Shown: positions 23,287 to 31,278, counted from the first letter of the stretch. The stretch: DNA of 35,461 nucleotides from Oscillospiraceae bacterium (GCA_029067895.1 JAIEDQ010000071.1:1-35461), one strand, 5' to 3'. Program-made: numbers and translations. Notes: generated by a model from the sequence alone, not told the origin.

Positions 23287-24375
23287 ATGGGATTTTCTGT
23301 CGATAACGAGGAAGTCTTTTCCGATATTAACATAAAAGTCGTCGGCGTCGGCGGCGGCGGCGGAAACGCGCTGAACTGCATGGCGACCGAGGGTATTTTC
23401 GACGTTGAATTTATCGCCGTTAATACCGATGCGGCTGCTCTGCGTGCTTCAAAGGCGTCCACAAAGGTACAGATAGGCGAAAAGCTTACAAGAGGACGCG
23501 GCGCGGGCAACAAACCCGAAATAGGCGAGCGTTCCGCTCAGGAAAACCGCGATGAGATCGCCGCTGCTCTCAAGGGCGCGACTATGGTGTTCATCGCCGC
23601 AGGTATGGGCGGAGGCACAGGCACGGGCGCGGCTCCTGTTGTTGCCGAGGTCGCAAAGGAAATGGATATACTTACCGTCGCTGTTGTAACAAAGCCTTTC
23701 AATTTTGAGCAGAAAGCCAAAATGGTTCAGGCTGAGCGCGGCATAGGCGAACTTATGAAAAACGTGGATTCCCTTGTGGTTATCCCTAACGAGAGACTTA
23801 TTTCCACCAGCGAAAAGCCCCTTACCATGAAGGAAAGCTTCGCTATGGCGGATAATATACTTAAAACAGGCGTAAAGTCAATTGCTGAGCTTATCACGGT
23901 TGACGGCTTCATCAACCTTGACTTTGCGGACGTTGAGACCACCATGAAGAACGCGGGCTATGCGCACATGGCTATCGGTCACGGTTCGGGCAAGGACAAG
24001 GCTGCCGAGGCGGCAAACGCCGTTATCACCAGCCCGCTGCTTGAGACCTCTATCAGCGGCGCTACAAGACTGCTGGTAAATATCGTTATGTCCGAGGACG
24101 CTCTTTCCACCGATATCGACACGGCTACAAAGCTTATTACCGAGGCTGCCGATCCCGATGTTGAGCTTATCTTCGGCGCAAGCTTCAACGACCAGATGGA
24201 GGACGAGATCAACCTTACCGTAATCGCTTCGGGCTTCAAGGATTTCGGTGCAGGAAACGTTGTAAAGGCGGACTCTCCCGTGGAAGCTGCTGCGGAAGCA
24301 GAGGCTGTTCCCGCTCCGTCGTCGGCTATCGACGATTACAGCGCGCTGCTTGGTATCTTCAACGACAGAACATAA
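23287..24375 (+). CDS. ftsZ: Cell division GTPase FtsZ
   Basis: FtsZ polymerises into the Z-ring at midcell. The 362-residue protein has the tubulin-like core with KVVGVGGGGGNAL (about 17), the GTP signature GGGTGTGAAP (about 107), NFEQKAKM and the T7-loop segment NLDFADVETTM. The core is complete. The C-terminus is unusual: after a short Ala/Pro linker it ends DDYSALLGIFNDRT rather than the common DIPxFLR peptide bound by FtsA, SepF and ZapA-type partners; FtsA is absent from the cluster. ATG with a TAGGAGG site. Its own promoter and an intrinsic terminator flank it. Confidence 0.97.
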   Translation: MGFSVDNEEVFSDINIKVVGVGGGGGNALNCMATEGIFDVEFIAVNTDAAALRASKASTKVQIGEKLTRGRGAGNKPEIGERSAQENRDEIAAALKGATMVFIAAGMGGGTGTGAAPVVAEVAKEMDILTVAVVTKPFNFEQKAKMVQAERGIGELMKNVDSLVVIPNERLISTSEKPLTMKESFAMADNILKTGVKSIAELITVDGFINLDFADVETTMKNAGYAHMAIGHGSGKDKAAEAANAVITSPLLETSISGATRLLVNIVMSEDALSTDIDTATKLITEAADPDVELIFGASFNDQMEDEINLTVIASGFKDFGAGNVVKADSPVEAAAEAEAVPAPSSAIDDYSALLGIFNDRT

Positions 24376-24389
24376 TAGCAAAGGAAATG

Positions 24390-24418
24390 ACCCGTCCCGA
24401 TATTTGGGGCGGGTTTTT
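24390..24418 (+). terminator. Terminator of ftsZ and of the dcw cluster
   Basis: ACCCGTCCC / GGGGCGGGT (9 bp with one G-T pair, 7-nt loop) followed by five T, 14 nt after the ftsZ stop. Confidence 0.85.
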
Positions 24419-24434
24419 ATGTACACAAAAACCG

Positions 24435-24467
24435 AACGTCCTCTGTCTTAAAAAGGCAGGGGACGTT
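24435..24467. terminator. Second hairpin downstream of ftsZ
   Basis: AACGTCCTCTG / CAGGGGACGTT, 11 bp with one G-T pair and an 11-nt loop. Few T follow, so it may be an RNA-end stabiliser rather than a terminator. Confidence 0.45.
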
Positions 24468-24563
24468 TGTGCAAACCTTATATCAAAGCTTTTTTTCTGT
24501 CTCGAAAGAAAAATTTGCCGCCATCACTATAGACGGCGGCATGGGTAAAGGCTCAGCCTTTTT
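24466..24563 (-). repeat. Dispersed palindromic intergenic repeat, copy B
   Basis: Read on the minus strand: AAAGGCTGAGCCTTT, then ACCCATGCCGCCGTCTATAG, GGCGGCAAATTT, CGAGAC, and GGTTTGCAC. It aligns over its length to copies C and D. Inside, TGCCGCC pairs with GGCGGCA (7 bp). Confidence 0.8.
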
Positions 24564-24880
24564 GGGGGGATTATGAGTAACTGCAAAACAAGGGGGAGGT
24601 CTTGCAGAATTGTAGGTGGACGCCGCCCGCGTCGGATTTCCGCGGACTCCGCAGTCTGAGCAAACGGAGACGAGGACGGCAAAATGAGCAGTCAAAATCC
24701 GCGCAGTCCGTTATTTTTTCCGAACTGCTCTGTAAGTCCGCTTCCATGCGGGCATAATTTTTTATGAACATGAAAATTTGTTTTTGACTATGGTTAAAGT
24801 ATACAGCCGCTTTGTGAAAACTGCATGAAAACCGTAGGAAAGTCCTATAAAAAAGTTGTACCAAAAATTCAAAAAAACTC
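24564..24880. other. Intergenic region downstream of repeat copy B
   Basis: No gene is supported. There is a short hairpin CTGCAA...TTGCAG at 24581-24607, an imperfect GC-rich inverted region around 24633-24708 (CGGACT ... AGTCCG) followed by a T run, and AT-rich DNA leading to the promoter at 24881. ORFs drawn on the minus strand have no ribosome sites. Confidence 0.4.
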
Positions 24881-24909
24881 TTGACAAGTTTTGAAAGATG
24901 TGATAAACT
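24881..24909 (+). promoter_or_regulatory. Promoter of a small transcript
   Basis: TTGACA, 17 nt, TAAACT, followed by a 25-codon ORF and a strong terminator, giving a predicted transcript of about 170 nt. Confidence 0.7.
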
Positions 24910-24944
24910 GTAAAAAGTTATTATTAAGAAAGGTGGTGAACAGT

Positions 24945-25022
24945 ATGACAATCAGAAATTTTTACGGGATACACAGGACCGACCGAGGCAGTACTGTTCA
25001 CATCTTATCCGTTCTTTTGTAA
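24945..25022 (+). CDS. 25-residue peptide ORF, or structured small RNA
   Basis: Below the ORF-track length limit. ATG 24945 follows AAAGGTGG and encodes MTIRNFYGIHRTDRGSTVHILSVLL, a basic N-terminal half with a hydrophobic end. It has its own promoter and terminator. The sequence GTGAACAGTA across the ribosome site and start codon pairs perfectly with TACTGTTCAC (24992-25001) inside the ORF, so the RNA could fold and hide the start. Next downstream are an XRE repressor and an ABC exporter. It may be a signal or leader peptide, or the unit may be a non-coding RNA; the sequence alone does not decide. Confidence 0.4.
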   Translation: MTIRNFYGIHRTDRGSTVHILSVLL

Positions 25023-25051
25023 AATTATGGTATAAGATTATGACTAAAGGC

Positions 25052-25086
25052 GCGCTCTTTCGGTTTATCCGGGAGAGCGCTTTTTT
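25052..25086 (+). terminator. Terminator of the small transcript
   Basis: GCGCTCT / AGAGCGC with inner CGG / CCG, followed by TTTTTTATTTTT. It lies 30 nt after the 25-codon ORF. Confidence 0.85.
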
Positions 25087-25090
25087 ATTT

Positions 25091-25330
25091 TTATTCGGTG
25101 AAAAAGTCTCCCACAGGTACGCCGAGGATACGGGAAAGTCCGTAAAGCTCGATATCGGAAACGGTTCGTGTACCGTCCTCAATGCGGGAGACTGAGCCGC
25201 GGCAGATGTACACGGCAATGGTCTCAAGCTTGTCCGAAAGCCGCTGCTGACTCATTTTCTTGGCGATACGGAACTCACGTACCTTGTTTCCCACAATATT
25301 TTTTCTTTCGCCGTCAATTATTCGCGCCAT
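25091..25330 (-). CDS. XRE-family helix-turn-helix repressor
   Basis: The 79-residue protein is almost entirely one Cro/C1-type HTH domain: NKVREFRIAKKMSQQRLSDKL, then GSVSRIEDGTRTVSDIELYGLSRILGVPVGDFF. There is no sensor domain. It is divergent from the ABC exporter operon, and two copies of a palindrome (ATTGTCCT-5 nt-AGGACAAT and a near copy) fill the intergenic space over the exporter promoter, so it most likely binds these and controls both itself and the exporter. The ATG follows AAAGGAG. The inducer is unknown; the short peptide ORF downstream is one candidate link. Confidence 0.85.
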   Translation of the reverse strand: MARIIDGERKNIVGNKVREFRIAKKMSQQRLSDKLETIAVYICRGSVSRIEDGTRTVSDIELYGLSRILGVPVGDFFTE

Positions 25331-25351
25331 AATTTTCTCTCCTTTGAATTA

Positions 25352-25372
25352 ATTGTCTTGACATAGGACAAT
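25352..25372. promoter_or_regulatory. XRE operator O1
   Basis: ATTGTCTTGACATAGGACAAT, a palindrome with one mismatched pair relative to O2. It overlaps the -35 box of the exporter promoter. Confidence 0.7.
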
Positions 25373-25386
25373 TATTATGATATACT
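25358..25386 (+). promoter_or_regulatory. Promoter of the ABC exporter operon
   Basis: TTGACA, 17 nt, TATACT. The -35 lies inside O1 and O2 lies 12 nt after the -10, a layout typical of tight repression. Confidence 0.8.
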
Positions 25387-25398
25387 TTTTTGAGAATA

Positions 25399-25423
25399 AT
25401 ATTGTCCTGTTATAGGACAATAT
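25399..25423. promoter_or_regulatory. XRE operator O2
   Basis: ATATTGTCCT-GTTAT-AGGACAATAT, a perfect 10-bp palindrome just downstream of the expected start point. O1 and O2 centres are 49 bp apart. Confidence 0.75.
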
Positions 25424-25525
25424 GGCGGTAAATTAAGGGGGTAATTAAAAAAATCATGATTAACTTTATAAGACGCTGCACTAAAAATTTTGTTACGAAC
25501 TCACCACTCAAAAAGGAGGCACAAA

Positions 25526-27418
25526 ATGAGCATATTCAGCAAACCCAAAAAAGAAGAAAATGCCGACGAATTTCACAGGGATTACGGTCTGTTCAGTAAT
25601 ATCGGCTACATTTTCAAAGCGTTCGCGCGGTATCGAAAATCCCTGTTTTTCGTGCTTATCGCGGGCGGTGTCGCGGGAGCGTCCATGTCCTACATCTGGA
25701 GCTTTATCGGAAAGCTTGTTATCGACATGATAGAACGGCAGGCGGGTTCTGCCGATAAGGACATAAAACCGCTTCTGTGGCTTGTTATCGGCGCGGTCGT
25801 AATAGAGCTGGTTTTTCTGTGCGTGAACAATATTTCCGCTCAGAAGCTAAGCGTCGGCTTTACCTATATCCGCATGATGCTGGTAAAGGAAAGAATTGCC
25901 AAAACACTGTCAATGGAGTACGAAACACTTGAAACCCCCGAAATGCTTGACCGTCTGCAAAAGGCGAAGCGAGCCACAAACGGCGACTGGCACGGCGTTC
26001 AGGGCATGATGACCTATATGCAGACTATGGCGACCTACGTTGTATCGGTCGTGGTCTCAACGGTTATCATGGCGACCTTTAACCCTTGGATCATTTTGGT
26101 AGTCGGCATACTGTCGGTGATACAGTTTCTGTTTTTCGACTATATCCGCAGAAAGGATAAAAGGGAAATGTGGGACGCAATGATGCCCCACTGGCGCAAG
26201 CTGGACTACATGACCCATGTTACAACGGATTTTTCCTTTGCAAAGGATATCCGTCTGTTCGGAATGAAAAAGTTTCTCACCAAACGGCAGAAAGAGGTCT
26301 ACGACGTGGAGCTTGAGCACTGGTGGAGATCGCGGCAGTTCTGGGTGTGGAACACCCTTTTCTCCCACGGCATAGCTTTTATCCGCAACATTATCGTGGT
26401 GGGCTGGCTGATCTGGAGCATGGTGGAGAACGGACTTTCCATAGGTAATTTTACGCTGTACTTTGCAAGCTCCATGGCGTTTTCAAACGCGGCAATGCAG
26501 GTTTTGACGGCAATTTCGGGACTTAAAGAGCGTTCCGCCCAGACGGACGATTTCCGAAGCTACATGGATATTCCCATAGGCGACGAGACTGCCGAGACCA
26601 TACCTATACCCGAAGCGGAGGAGTACGAATTTACTTTCGAGAACGTTTCGTTCCGCTACAAGGGACAGGAAAATTACGCTCTGAAAAACATAAACATCAC
26701 CCTTTCCCCGGGCGAAAAGCTTGCGGTGGTGGGACTTAACGGCGCGGGCAAGACCACCTTTATCAAGCTTCTTCTGCGGCTTTACGACGTTTCCGAGGGA
26801 CGTATCCTGCTGAACGGCACGGATATCCGCAGCTTTGACAGGGCTGAGTATTTCAGAATGTTCGCCCCCGCTTTTCAGGACGTTACGGTATTTGCGTTCC
26901 CCATGAGCGAGAACGTTTCCATGAGCGAGCCGTTCAACACCGACAAGGACAGGGCGGAAAAAATGCTCCGCAGCGCAGGTCTGGGCGAGAAGATAGATTC
27001 TCTGGAAAAGGGCGTTGACACCGAGCTTCTGAAAGTCCTGTACGACGACGGCGTAGACCTTTCGGGCGGCGAAAAGCAGAAGCTTGCTCTTGCCCGCGCA
27101 CTTTACAAGAATTCAAAAATAATCGTCCTCGACGAGCCTACAGCCGCTCTCGATGCTCTTGCGGAGTACCGCCTGTACCAGAGCTTCGACGGAATGATCG
27201 GCAAAAAGACTGCGGTCTATATTTCCCACAGGCTGTCGTCAACGCGTTTCTGCGACAGGGTCGCAATGTTTGCCAAGGGCGAAATGGTTGAGACGGGTAC
27301 TCACGAGGAGCTTATGGAGCTGAACGGCGAATATGCGGAAATGTTCCGCGTTCAGGCGCAGTATTATGTTGAGGACAAGGACATTATAGTATCGGAGGGA
27401 GTGATAGAAAATGGCTGA
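25526..27418 (+). CDS. ABC exporter half-transporter, first subunit
   Basis: A 630-residue fused exporter subunit: six membrane segments in about residues 35-330, then an ATPase domain with Walker A VGLNGAGKTT (about 402), Q-loop FQDV, signature LSGGEKQ, Walker B IIVLDEPTAALD (about 532) and H-loop ISHRLSS. All catalytic residues including the Walker B Glu are present. With the overlapping next gene (8 nt) it probably forms a heterodimer exporting drugs, peptides or lipids; the substrate is unknown. The ORF-track start is 12 codons upstream; the ATG at 25526 follows AAGGAGG. An XRE repressor and operators lie upstream, so expression is inducible, as for multidrug or bacteriocin-immunity exporters. 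Confidence 0.88.
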   Translation: MSIFSKPKKEENADEFHRDYGLFSNIGYIFKAFARYRKSLFFVLIAGGVAGASMSYIWSFIGKLVIDMIERQAGSADKDIKPLLWLVIGAVVIELVFLCVNNISAQKLSVGFTYIRMMLVKERIAKTLSMEYETLETPEMLDRLQKAKRATNGDWHGVQGMMTYMQTMATYVVSVVVSTVIMATFNPWIILVVGILSVIQFLFFDYIRRKDKREMWDAMMPHWRKLDYMTHVTTDFSFAKDIRLFGMKKFLTKRQKEVYDVELEHWWRSRQFWVWNTLFSHGIAFIRNIIVVGWLIWSMVENGLSIGNFTLYFASSMAFSNAAMQVLTAISGLKERSAQTDDFRSYMDIPIGDETAETIPIPEAEEYEFTFENVSFRYKGQENYALKNINITLSPGEKLAVVGLNGAGKTTFIKLLLRLYDVSEGRILLNGTDIRSFDRAEYFRMFAPAFQDVTVFAFPMSENVSMSEPFNTDKDRAEKMLRSAGLGEKIDSLEKGVDTELLKVLYDDGVDLSGGEKQKLALARALYKNSKIIVLDEPTAALDALAEYRLYQSFDGMIGKKTAVYISHRLSSTRFCDRVAMFAKGEMVETGTHEELMELNGEYAEMFRVQAQYYVEDKDIIVSEGVIENG

Positions 27419-29219
27419 TAAAGAAATTAAAACAAACAAAAAAGAAAAAAGCAAGGTAATTCCCGTGCTGAAATATTTCTTCCCCGACGCGTGGAGAAAG
27501 TCAAAGACGTACTTTATCCTGTCGGTGATAAACGTGCTGCTTACGGCGGCGGCTCCCATGTCTGACCTGATCTTCATGCCGCTGCTGGTGGACTCGCTTA
27601 TCGCTCCCGAAAAGGACATTCGTCTGATATGCCTTTACGGCGGACTTATGATAACGGTAAGTATTATTCTGAACGCTTCCTACAGCGCGCTGACAACACA
27701 TCTTGAAAAGTATGCGGACTTCTTCTACAACGCCACCGCGGTGGATATTTCAAGCAGGTGCATGGAGATCGACTTCGCTCTGACGGAAAACAAGGAGGCT
27801 CTGGAGCAGATCAAAAAAGCCCGCGACGGCATGGACTATTCCGGCGGGGTACACAATATTGCAAGAGCCTTTTTTAACACAATATCCAACGCGCTGAAAA
27901 TTTTCGGCGCGGCGGCAATTATGATCGCAAGCGCGCCGCTGCTGCTGATTCCCGTAGGCGTACTGCTTGCGGTAAGCGCGGTGATAAACAAGAAAAAGAA
28001 CGAGATCGACGTTAAGCAGTTCTCCGAGCTGTCGGGAATAAACCGTATCTTCGGGCACATTCTCTGGGAGATGGAGGACTACCGCGGCGGCAAGGACGTG
28101 CGTCTTTACAGCGCGGGGGGAATGATGATAGAAAAAGCGTCCCAGCAGATAAACCGCCTGAACGCTTACTGGGAAAAGATATACAGAAAGAAATTTCCCT
28201 ACAATATTCTGGACGCCGTAACAGCGGCGGCAAGGGATTTCGGCACATATCTCTATCTGGGTATTCTGGCGATAATCGGAAAGATCACCATAGGTACGTT
28301 CACACAGCTTGTAAATGCGTCGGGTACGCTTGGAAACGCCTTGCAGGGAGTTATTTTCGGACTTCAGGAGGTTGAAAAGGCAAGCGGCTACGCCTACGAG
28401 GTGGTTAAGTTCATGGAGTACCCGCCCTACATGGAAAAGGGCGACAAGCGGATAGAAAACCTTGACAAGGGTCACACCATTGAATTTAAGAACGTGAGCT
28501 TCTCATATCCAAACACTGGTGTAAAGGTTCTGGACAATGTTTCCATTACCCTGCACAGCGGCGAAAAGCTTTCCGTTGTGGGACTTAACGGCGCTGGCAA
28601 GACTACCTTTATAAAGCTTCTGTGCCGTCTTTACGACACCGACAGCGGAGAGATTCTCCTCGACGGTGTGAACATCAAAAGCTACGATTACGACGAGTAC
28701 ATGAAGCTGTTCGCGGTGGTGTTCCAGGACTTCCGTCTGCTGGCGTTTTCGGTGGACGACAACGTGCTTTTGGGAAATACCGAGCCGTCCGAGGTAATGG
28801 AGTCGCTGCTTGAAAAGGTGGGTCTTGACGAAAAGGTGCAGACCCTGCCAAAGGGTCGGGAGACCATGATGTTCAAGATGTTCGACAAGGAGGGCGTGGA
28901 GCTTTCGGGCGGCGAGCAGCAGAAGCTTGCAATTGCCCGCGCGCTCTACAAGGACGCTCCCGTGGTAATCCTCGACGAGCCCACAGCCGCTCTCGACCCA
29001 GTTGCGGAGTACGAAATCTACAAGCGTTTCGACGAGCTTGTGGGCGGAAAAACGGCGGTCTATATTTCACACAGACTGTCAAGCTGCAAGTTCTGCGACC
29101 ATATCGCGGTCTTTTCGGAGGGTACGATAAAAGAATTCGGCACTCACGACGAGCTGCTTCGGAAACAGGACGGTCTGTATTCCGAAATGTTCAAGGCGCA
29201 GGCGCAGTACTATATATAA
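27411..29219 (+). CDS. ABC exporter half-transporter, second subunit
   Basis: A 602-residue partner of the preceding subunit with the same plan: a basic N-terminus, six membrane segments to about residue 310, and an ATPase domain with VGLNGAGKTT (about 390), FQDF, LSGGEQQ, VVILDEPTAALD (about 520) and ISHRLSS. Both subunits keep the catalytic Glu, so both ATP sites look functional, unlike heterodimers with one degenerate site. Its ATG lies inside the 3' end of the first gene with GGAGGG upstream, implying translational coupling. The two ATPase domains are closely similar, suggesting an old tandem duplication. Confidence 0.88.
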   Translation: MADKEIKTNKKEKSKVIPVLKYFFPDAWRKSKTYFILSVINVLLTAAAPMSDLIFMPLLVDSLIAPEKDIRLICLYGGLMITVSIILNASYSALTTHLEKYADFFYNATAVDISSRCMEIDFALTENKEALEQIKKARDGMDYSGGVHNIARAFFNTISNALKIFGAAAIMIASAPLLLIPVGVLLAVSAVINKKKNEIDVKQFSELSGINRIFGHILWEMEDYRGGKDVRLYSAGGMMIEKASQQINRLNAYWEKIYRKKFPYNILDAVTAAARDFGTYLYLGILAIIGKITIGTFTQLVNASGTLGNALQGVIFGLQEVEKASGYAYEVVKFMEYPPYMEKGDKRIENLDKGHTIEFKNVSFSYPNTGVKVLDNVSITLHSGEKLSVVGLNGAGKTTFIKLLCRLYDTDSGEILLDGVNIKSYDYDEYMKLFAVVFQDFRLLAFSVDDNVLLGNTEPSEVMESLLEKVGLDEKVQTLPKGRETMMFKMFDKEGVELSGGEQQKLAIARALYKDAPVVILDEPTAALDPVAEYEIYKRFDELVGGKTAVYISHRLSSCKFCDHIAVFSEGTIKEFGTHDELLRKQDGLYSEMFKAQAQYYI

Positions 29220-29229
29220 TATAAATGAA

Positions 29230-29257
29230 GAAAGCGGGAAAGATTTTTCCCGCTTTC
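29230..29257. terminator. Hairpin after the ABC operon
   Basis: GAAAGCGGGAAA / TTTCCCGCTTTC, a perfect 12-bp stem with a 4-nt loop, 10 nt after the stop. There is no clean T run; its right arm merges with repeat copy C. Confidence 0.65.
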
Positions 29258-29349
29258 GTGCAAGCTTTATTTTCAAACCAAACTTTCGTCTCGGCAGAGA
29301 ATTACCCTTACCGTCAAAGTACGGCGGCAAGGGTAAAGGCTCAGCCTTT
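29252..29349 (-). repeat. Dispersed palindromic intergenic repeat, copy C
   Basis: Read on the minus strand: AAAGGCTGAGCCTTT, ACCCTTGCCGCCGTAC, CGGTAAGGGT, CCGAGACGAAAGTTT, GTTTGAAAATAAAGCTTGCACGAAAG. It lies between two convergent genes, and its first bases contain the stop codon of the 177-residue gene. Confidence 0.82.
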
Positions 29350-29881
29350 ATTTTTTTATATTGTTTATTGCGTCAATGATCCTGTCCGTCTGCTCCTTGT
29401 TGCCGTCTATCGCTCTGTCGGTATGAGTGCGGACGTTGGTATCGTCGATCCTCTCGGAGATCAGGGCGTTTATCATCGCTTCCGCCTGCGCCGCCTTGGC
29501 TCTGTCAAAAACGGTAAATGAGATCGTCATTACCCGACCCGAGGTAAGGTCTGTCACCAGATAGCACTGAGGCGCGCTGAGCACCAGTGTCACGCCCGCA
29601 AGCAGAATGATAAGACCGAGTAAGAACAGCTCGAATAAAAATGCAAAGCCGATAAAGGCTGCCAGAATTCCGAGAAGGAAATAAGAGAGCTTGAAAAACG
29701 ATCTTATTCCAACTGCGGATATCTGCGTTATCGGAATATTCTCACTGCTTGCACCCAACGGAATTACCATAAAGAGCGTGTTCGGCATTTTGAACTTTAC
29801 AAAGTTGCCATCCCGGGAAATTTCTCCCTTCATATAAAACGTAGGCACAGATGTCATAAATACGATTGGTTCCATTGCCAT
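29348..29881 (-). CDS. Membrane protein of unknown function, PH-like layout
   Basis: No family is firmly recognised in this 177-residue protein. It has a beta-rich N-terminus (about 1-60, including FVKFKMPNTLFMVIPLG), two closely spaced hydrophobic segments (about 65-104), a second beta-type stretch (QCYLVTDLTSGRVMTISF) and a charged helical tail. A domain split by a membrane hairpin resembles bacterial PH-domain membrane proteins, but this is a shape argument only. The ATG follows TGGGGG. It has its own strong promoter and ends in repeat copy C. Confidence 0.55.
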   Translation of the reverse strand: MAMEPIVFMTSVPTFYMKGEISRDGNFVKFKMPNTLFMVIPLGASSENIPITQISAVGIRSFFKLSYFLLGILAAFIGFAFLFELFLLGLIILLAGVTLVLSAPQCYLVTDLTSGRVMTISFTVFDRAKAAQAEAMINALISERIDDTNVRTHTDRAIDGNKEQTDRIIDAINNIKK

Positions 29882-29920
29882 AATACCCCCATATAATATT
29901 TTTATGTAAACACATTAAAC

Positions 29921-29949
29921 ATTATATCAGATTTTCCCGAAAATGTCAA
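29921..29949 (-). promoter_or_regulatory. Promoter of the 177-residue membrane protein gene
   Basis: On the minus strand TTGACA, 17 nt, TATAAT: perfect consensus boxes about 40 nt upstream of the ATG. Confidence 0.85.
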
Positions 29950-29997
29950 CCAATTCAGACAAAAACCGACTGTAGTCTTTATCCGCATATATTGTTT

Positions 29998-31116
29998 TTA
30001 GAAAGCAATATCGTTCATGTCGGCGATCTCCGCGCCGCCGTAGTAGTGGAGCAGGATCTCCTTGTAATCGCTGCCGCCGTTCGCCATTGCGTTTGCGCCG
30101 TACTGGCTCATGCCAACGCCGTGACCGCTGCCCTTTGTGGTAACGGAAAAAGTTCCGCCCTTTTCGGAGTACTCAACGGTGAAATTTGCCGAGCGCAGGG
30201 AGAATATGCGGCGGAAATCCGCTCCCGACAGCTCCGCGCCGCCTGCGGTCATTTTTGTCACCGTACCCGAAACGCTTCTTTCTTTTATGTCAATCCAATT
30301 TTCGGGACTGCCGCCGAAGTCAGTTTCCTCCAAAGCGGTCTCCAGACGGGCTTTAAGCTCCGCTTCGGTAAAGGTGTTCTCCTCCAGATAGGAGGGGGAC
30401 TTTTCGTCCTCGCTGCTGTCAACGGGGACAAGATACTCTACGGGACTTCCCCATACCACCTCTGCGCTTTCGGTCTTGCCTCCCGACGTGGAATGAAACG
30501 CCGCTACTATCGGCTCTCCGCCGTAAACAAGCACGTCCGAGCCTGTTGCGTCAACGGCGGCGGAAGCCTTTTCGAGGTACACCTCATAGCCGCTTCCGTA
30601 AAAGGCTTTCGCCTGTTCGGGGGTGAAATACGCCTGATATTTGGTGCTGTCGTTGGAAATATCCGCGCCCATGAGTTCGGGATCGGGGGAGAGACGCTGT
30701 TTTTCCCGCTGTCTTACGGCATAAGTCCGCGCCGCAACAGCTTGAGCTTTGAGGGCTTCCTCGTGGTAAGATGCGGGCATTTCCGCAAGCACTGCGCCTA
30801 TAACGTAATCGCGCAGGGACAGCTCCATGACTTGTCCGCTTGTGAAGTCAAGGACTTTGAGGGTATCGGATATGTCGGTATCGGCGGACTTGGACGGCTC
30901 GTCCGTATTGACAGCCGGGACGGCTTCGGGGGTATATGCTTCTGCGCCGGGGGCGGTCGTTTTTTTCGTAGCAGCGTCCCGAACGCTATTGGAAAGTCCC
31001 GCGGCTTCGGCGGTAAGGGGCGGGGAAATGCCGTCCCGCGGCTTTATAAAGGTTAGCATGGGTATTGCTGCAAGCAGCAGGGCGAACAGGGCGGCGGCTT
31101 TAAGTAATTCTTTCAT
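29998..31116 (-). CDS. spoIID: SpoIID/LytB-type stage II sporulation lytic transglycosylase
   Basis: SpoIID cleaves peptidoglycan glycan strands during engulfment of the forespore, together with SpoIIP and SpoIIM. The 372-residue protein has an N-terminal membrane anchor (about 6-24), an Ala/Pro/Thr-rich linker, then the SpoIID domain: YVIGAVLAEMPASYHEEALKAQ with the likely catalytic Glu at about 112, then RTYA, an HSTSGGKT segment, and the closing GHGVGMSQYGANAMA. The ATG has AAAAGGAG 9 nt upstream. It is monocistronic and divergent from gltA. With sigK it supports a spore-forming host. LytB-like paralogues with non-sporulation roles exist, but the membrane anchor and full domain fit SpoIID. 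The opposite-strand 354-residue ORF is its shadow. Confidence 0.9.
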   Translation of the reverse strand: MKELLKAAALFALLLAAIPMLTFIKPRDGISPPLTAEAAGLSNSVRDAATKKTTAPGAEAYTPEAVPAVNTDEPSKSADTDISDTLKVLDFTSGQVMELSLRDYVIGAVLAEMPASYHEEALKAQAVAARTYAVRQREKQRLSPDPELMGADISNDSTKYQAYFTPEQAKAFYGSGYEVYLEKASAAVDATGSDVLVYGGEPIVAAFHSTSGGKTESAEVVWGSPVEYLVPVDSSEDEKSPSYLEENTFTEAELKARLETALEETDFGGSPENWIDIKERSVSGTVTKMTAGGAELSGADFRRIFSLRSANFTVEYSEKGGTFSVTTKGSGHGVGMSQYGANAMANGGSDYKEILLHYYGGAEIADMNDIAF

Positions 31117-31179
31117 TTTGAACAGCTCCTTTTGGTTTTTGATTTTGGTTTTCCTGCGGCAGAACCAAATTTAATGTAT

Positions 31180-31278
31180 CCTAATAACCAATTAAAAAGT
31201 GTATAAAAAATCAAGCAAAAAATTTGCGTATATGATTTTTGTGCAGATTTTTTATCTACACTTTTATTTGTTATTAGG
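31180..31278. repeat. 99-bp imperfect palindromic element between spoIID and gltA
   Basis: About 33-nt arms: CCTAATAAC...AAAAGTGTA...AAAAAATC on the left and GATTTTTT...TACACTTTT...GTTATTAGG on the right, with small gaps and a 33-nt AT-rich centre. The outer 9 bp are perfect inverted repeats. It could be a miniature inverted-repeat element or a long bidirectional hairpin. No clear target duplication is visible. Confidence 0.6.

Noticed and set aside
29992-31056. 354-residue plus-strand ORF opposite spoIID
   Set aside because: Shadow of spoIID: no ribosome site, Cys/Gly/Arg-rich unlikely protein, and spoIID on the other strand has full family motifs.
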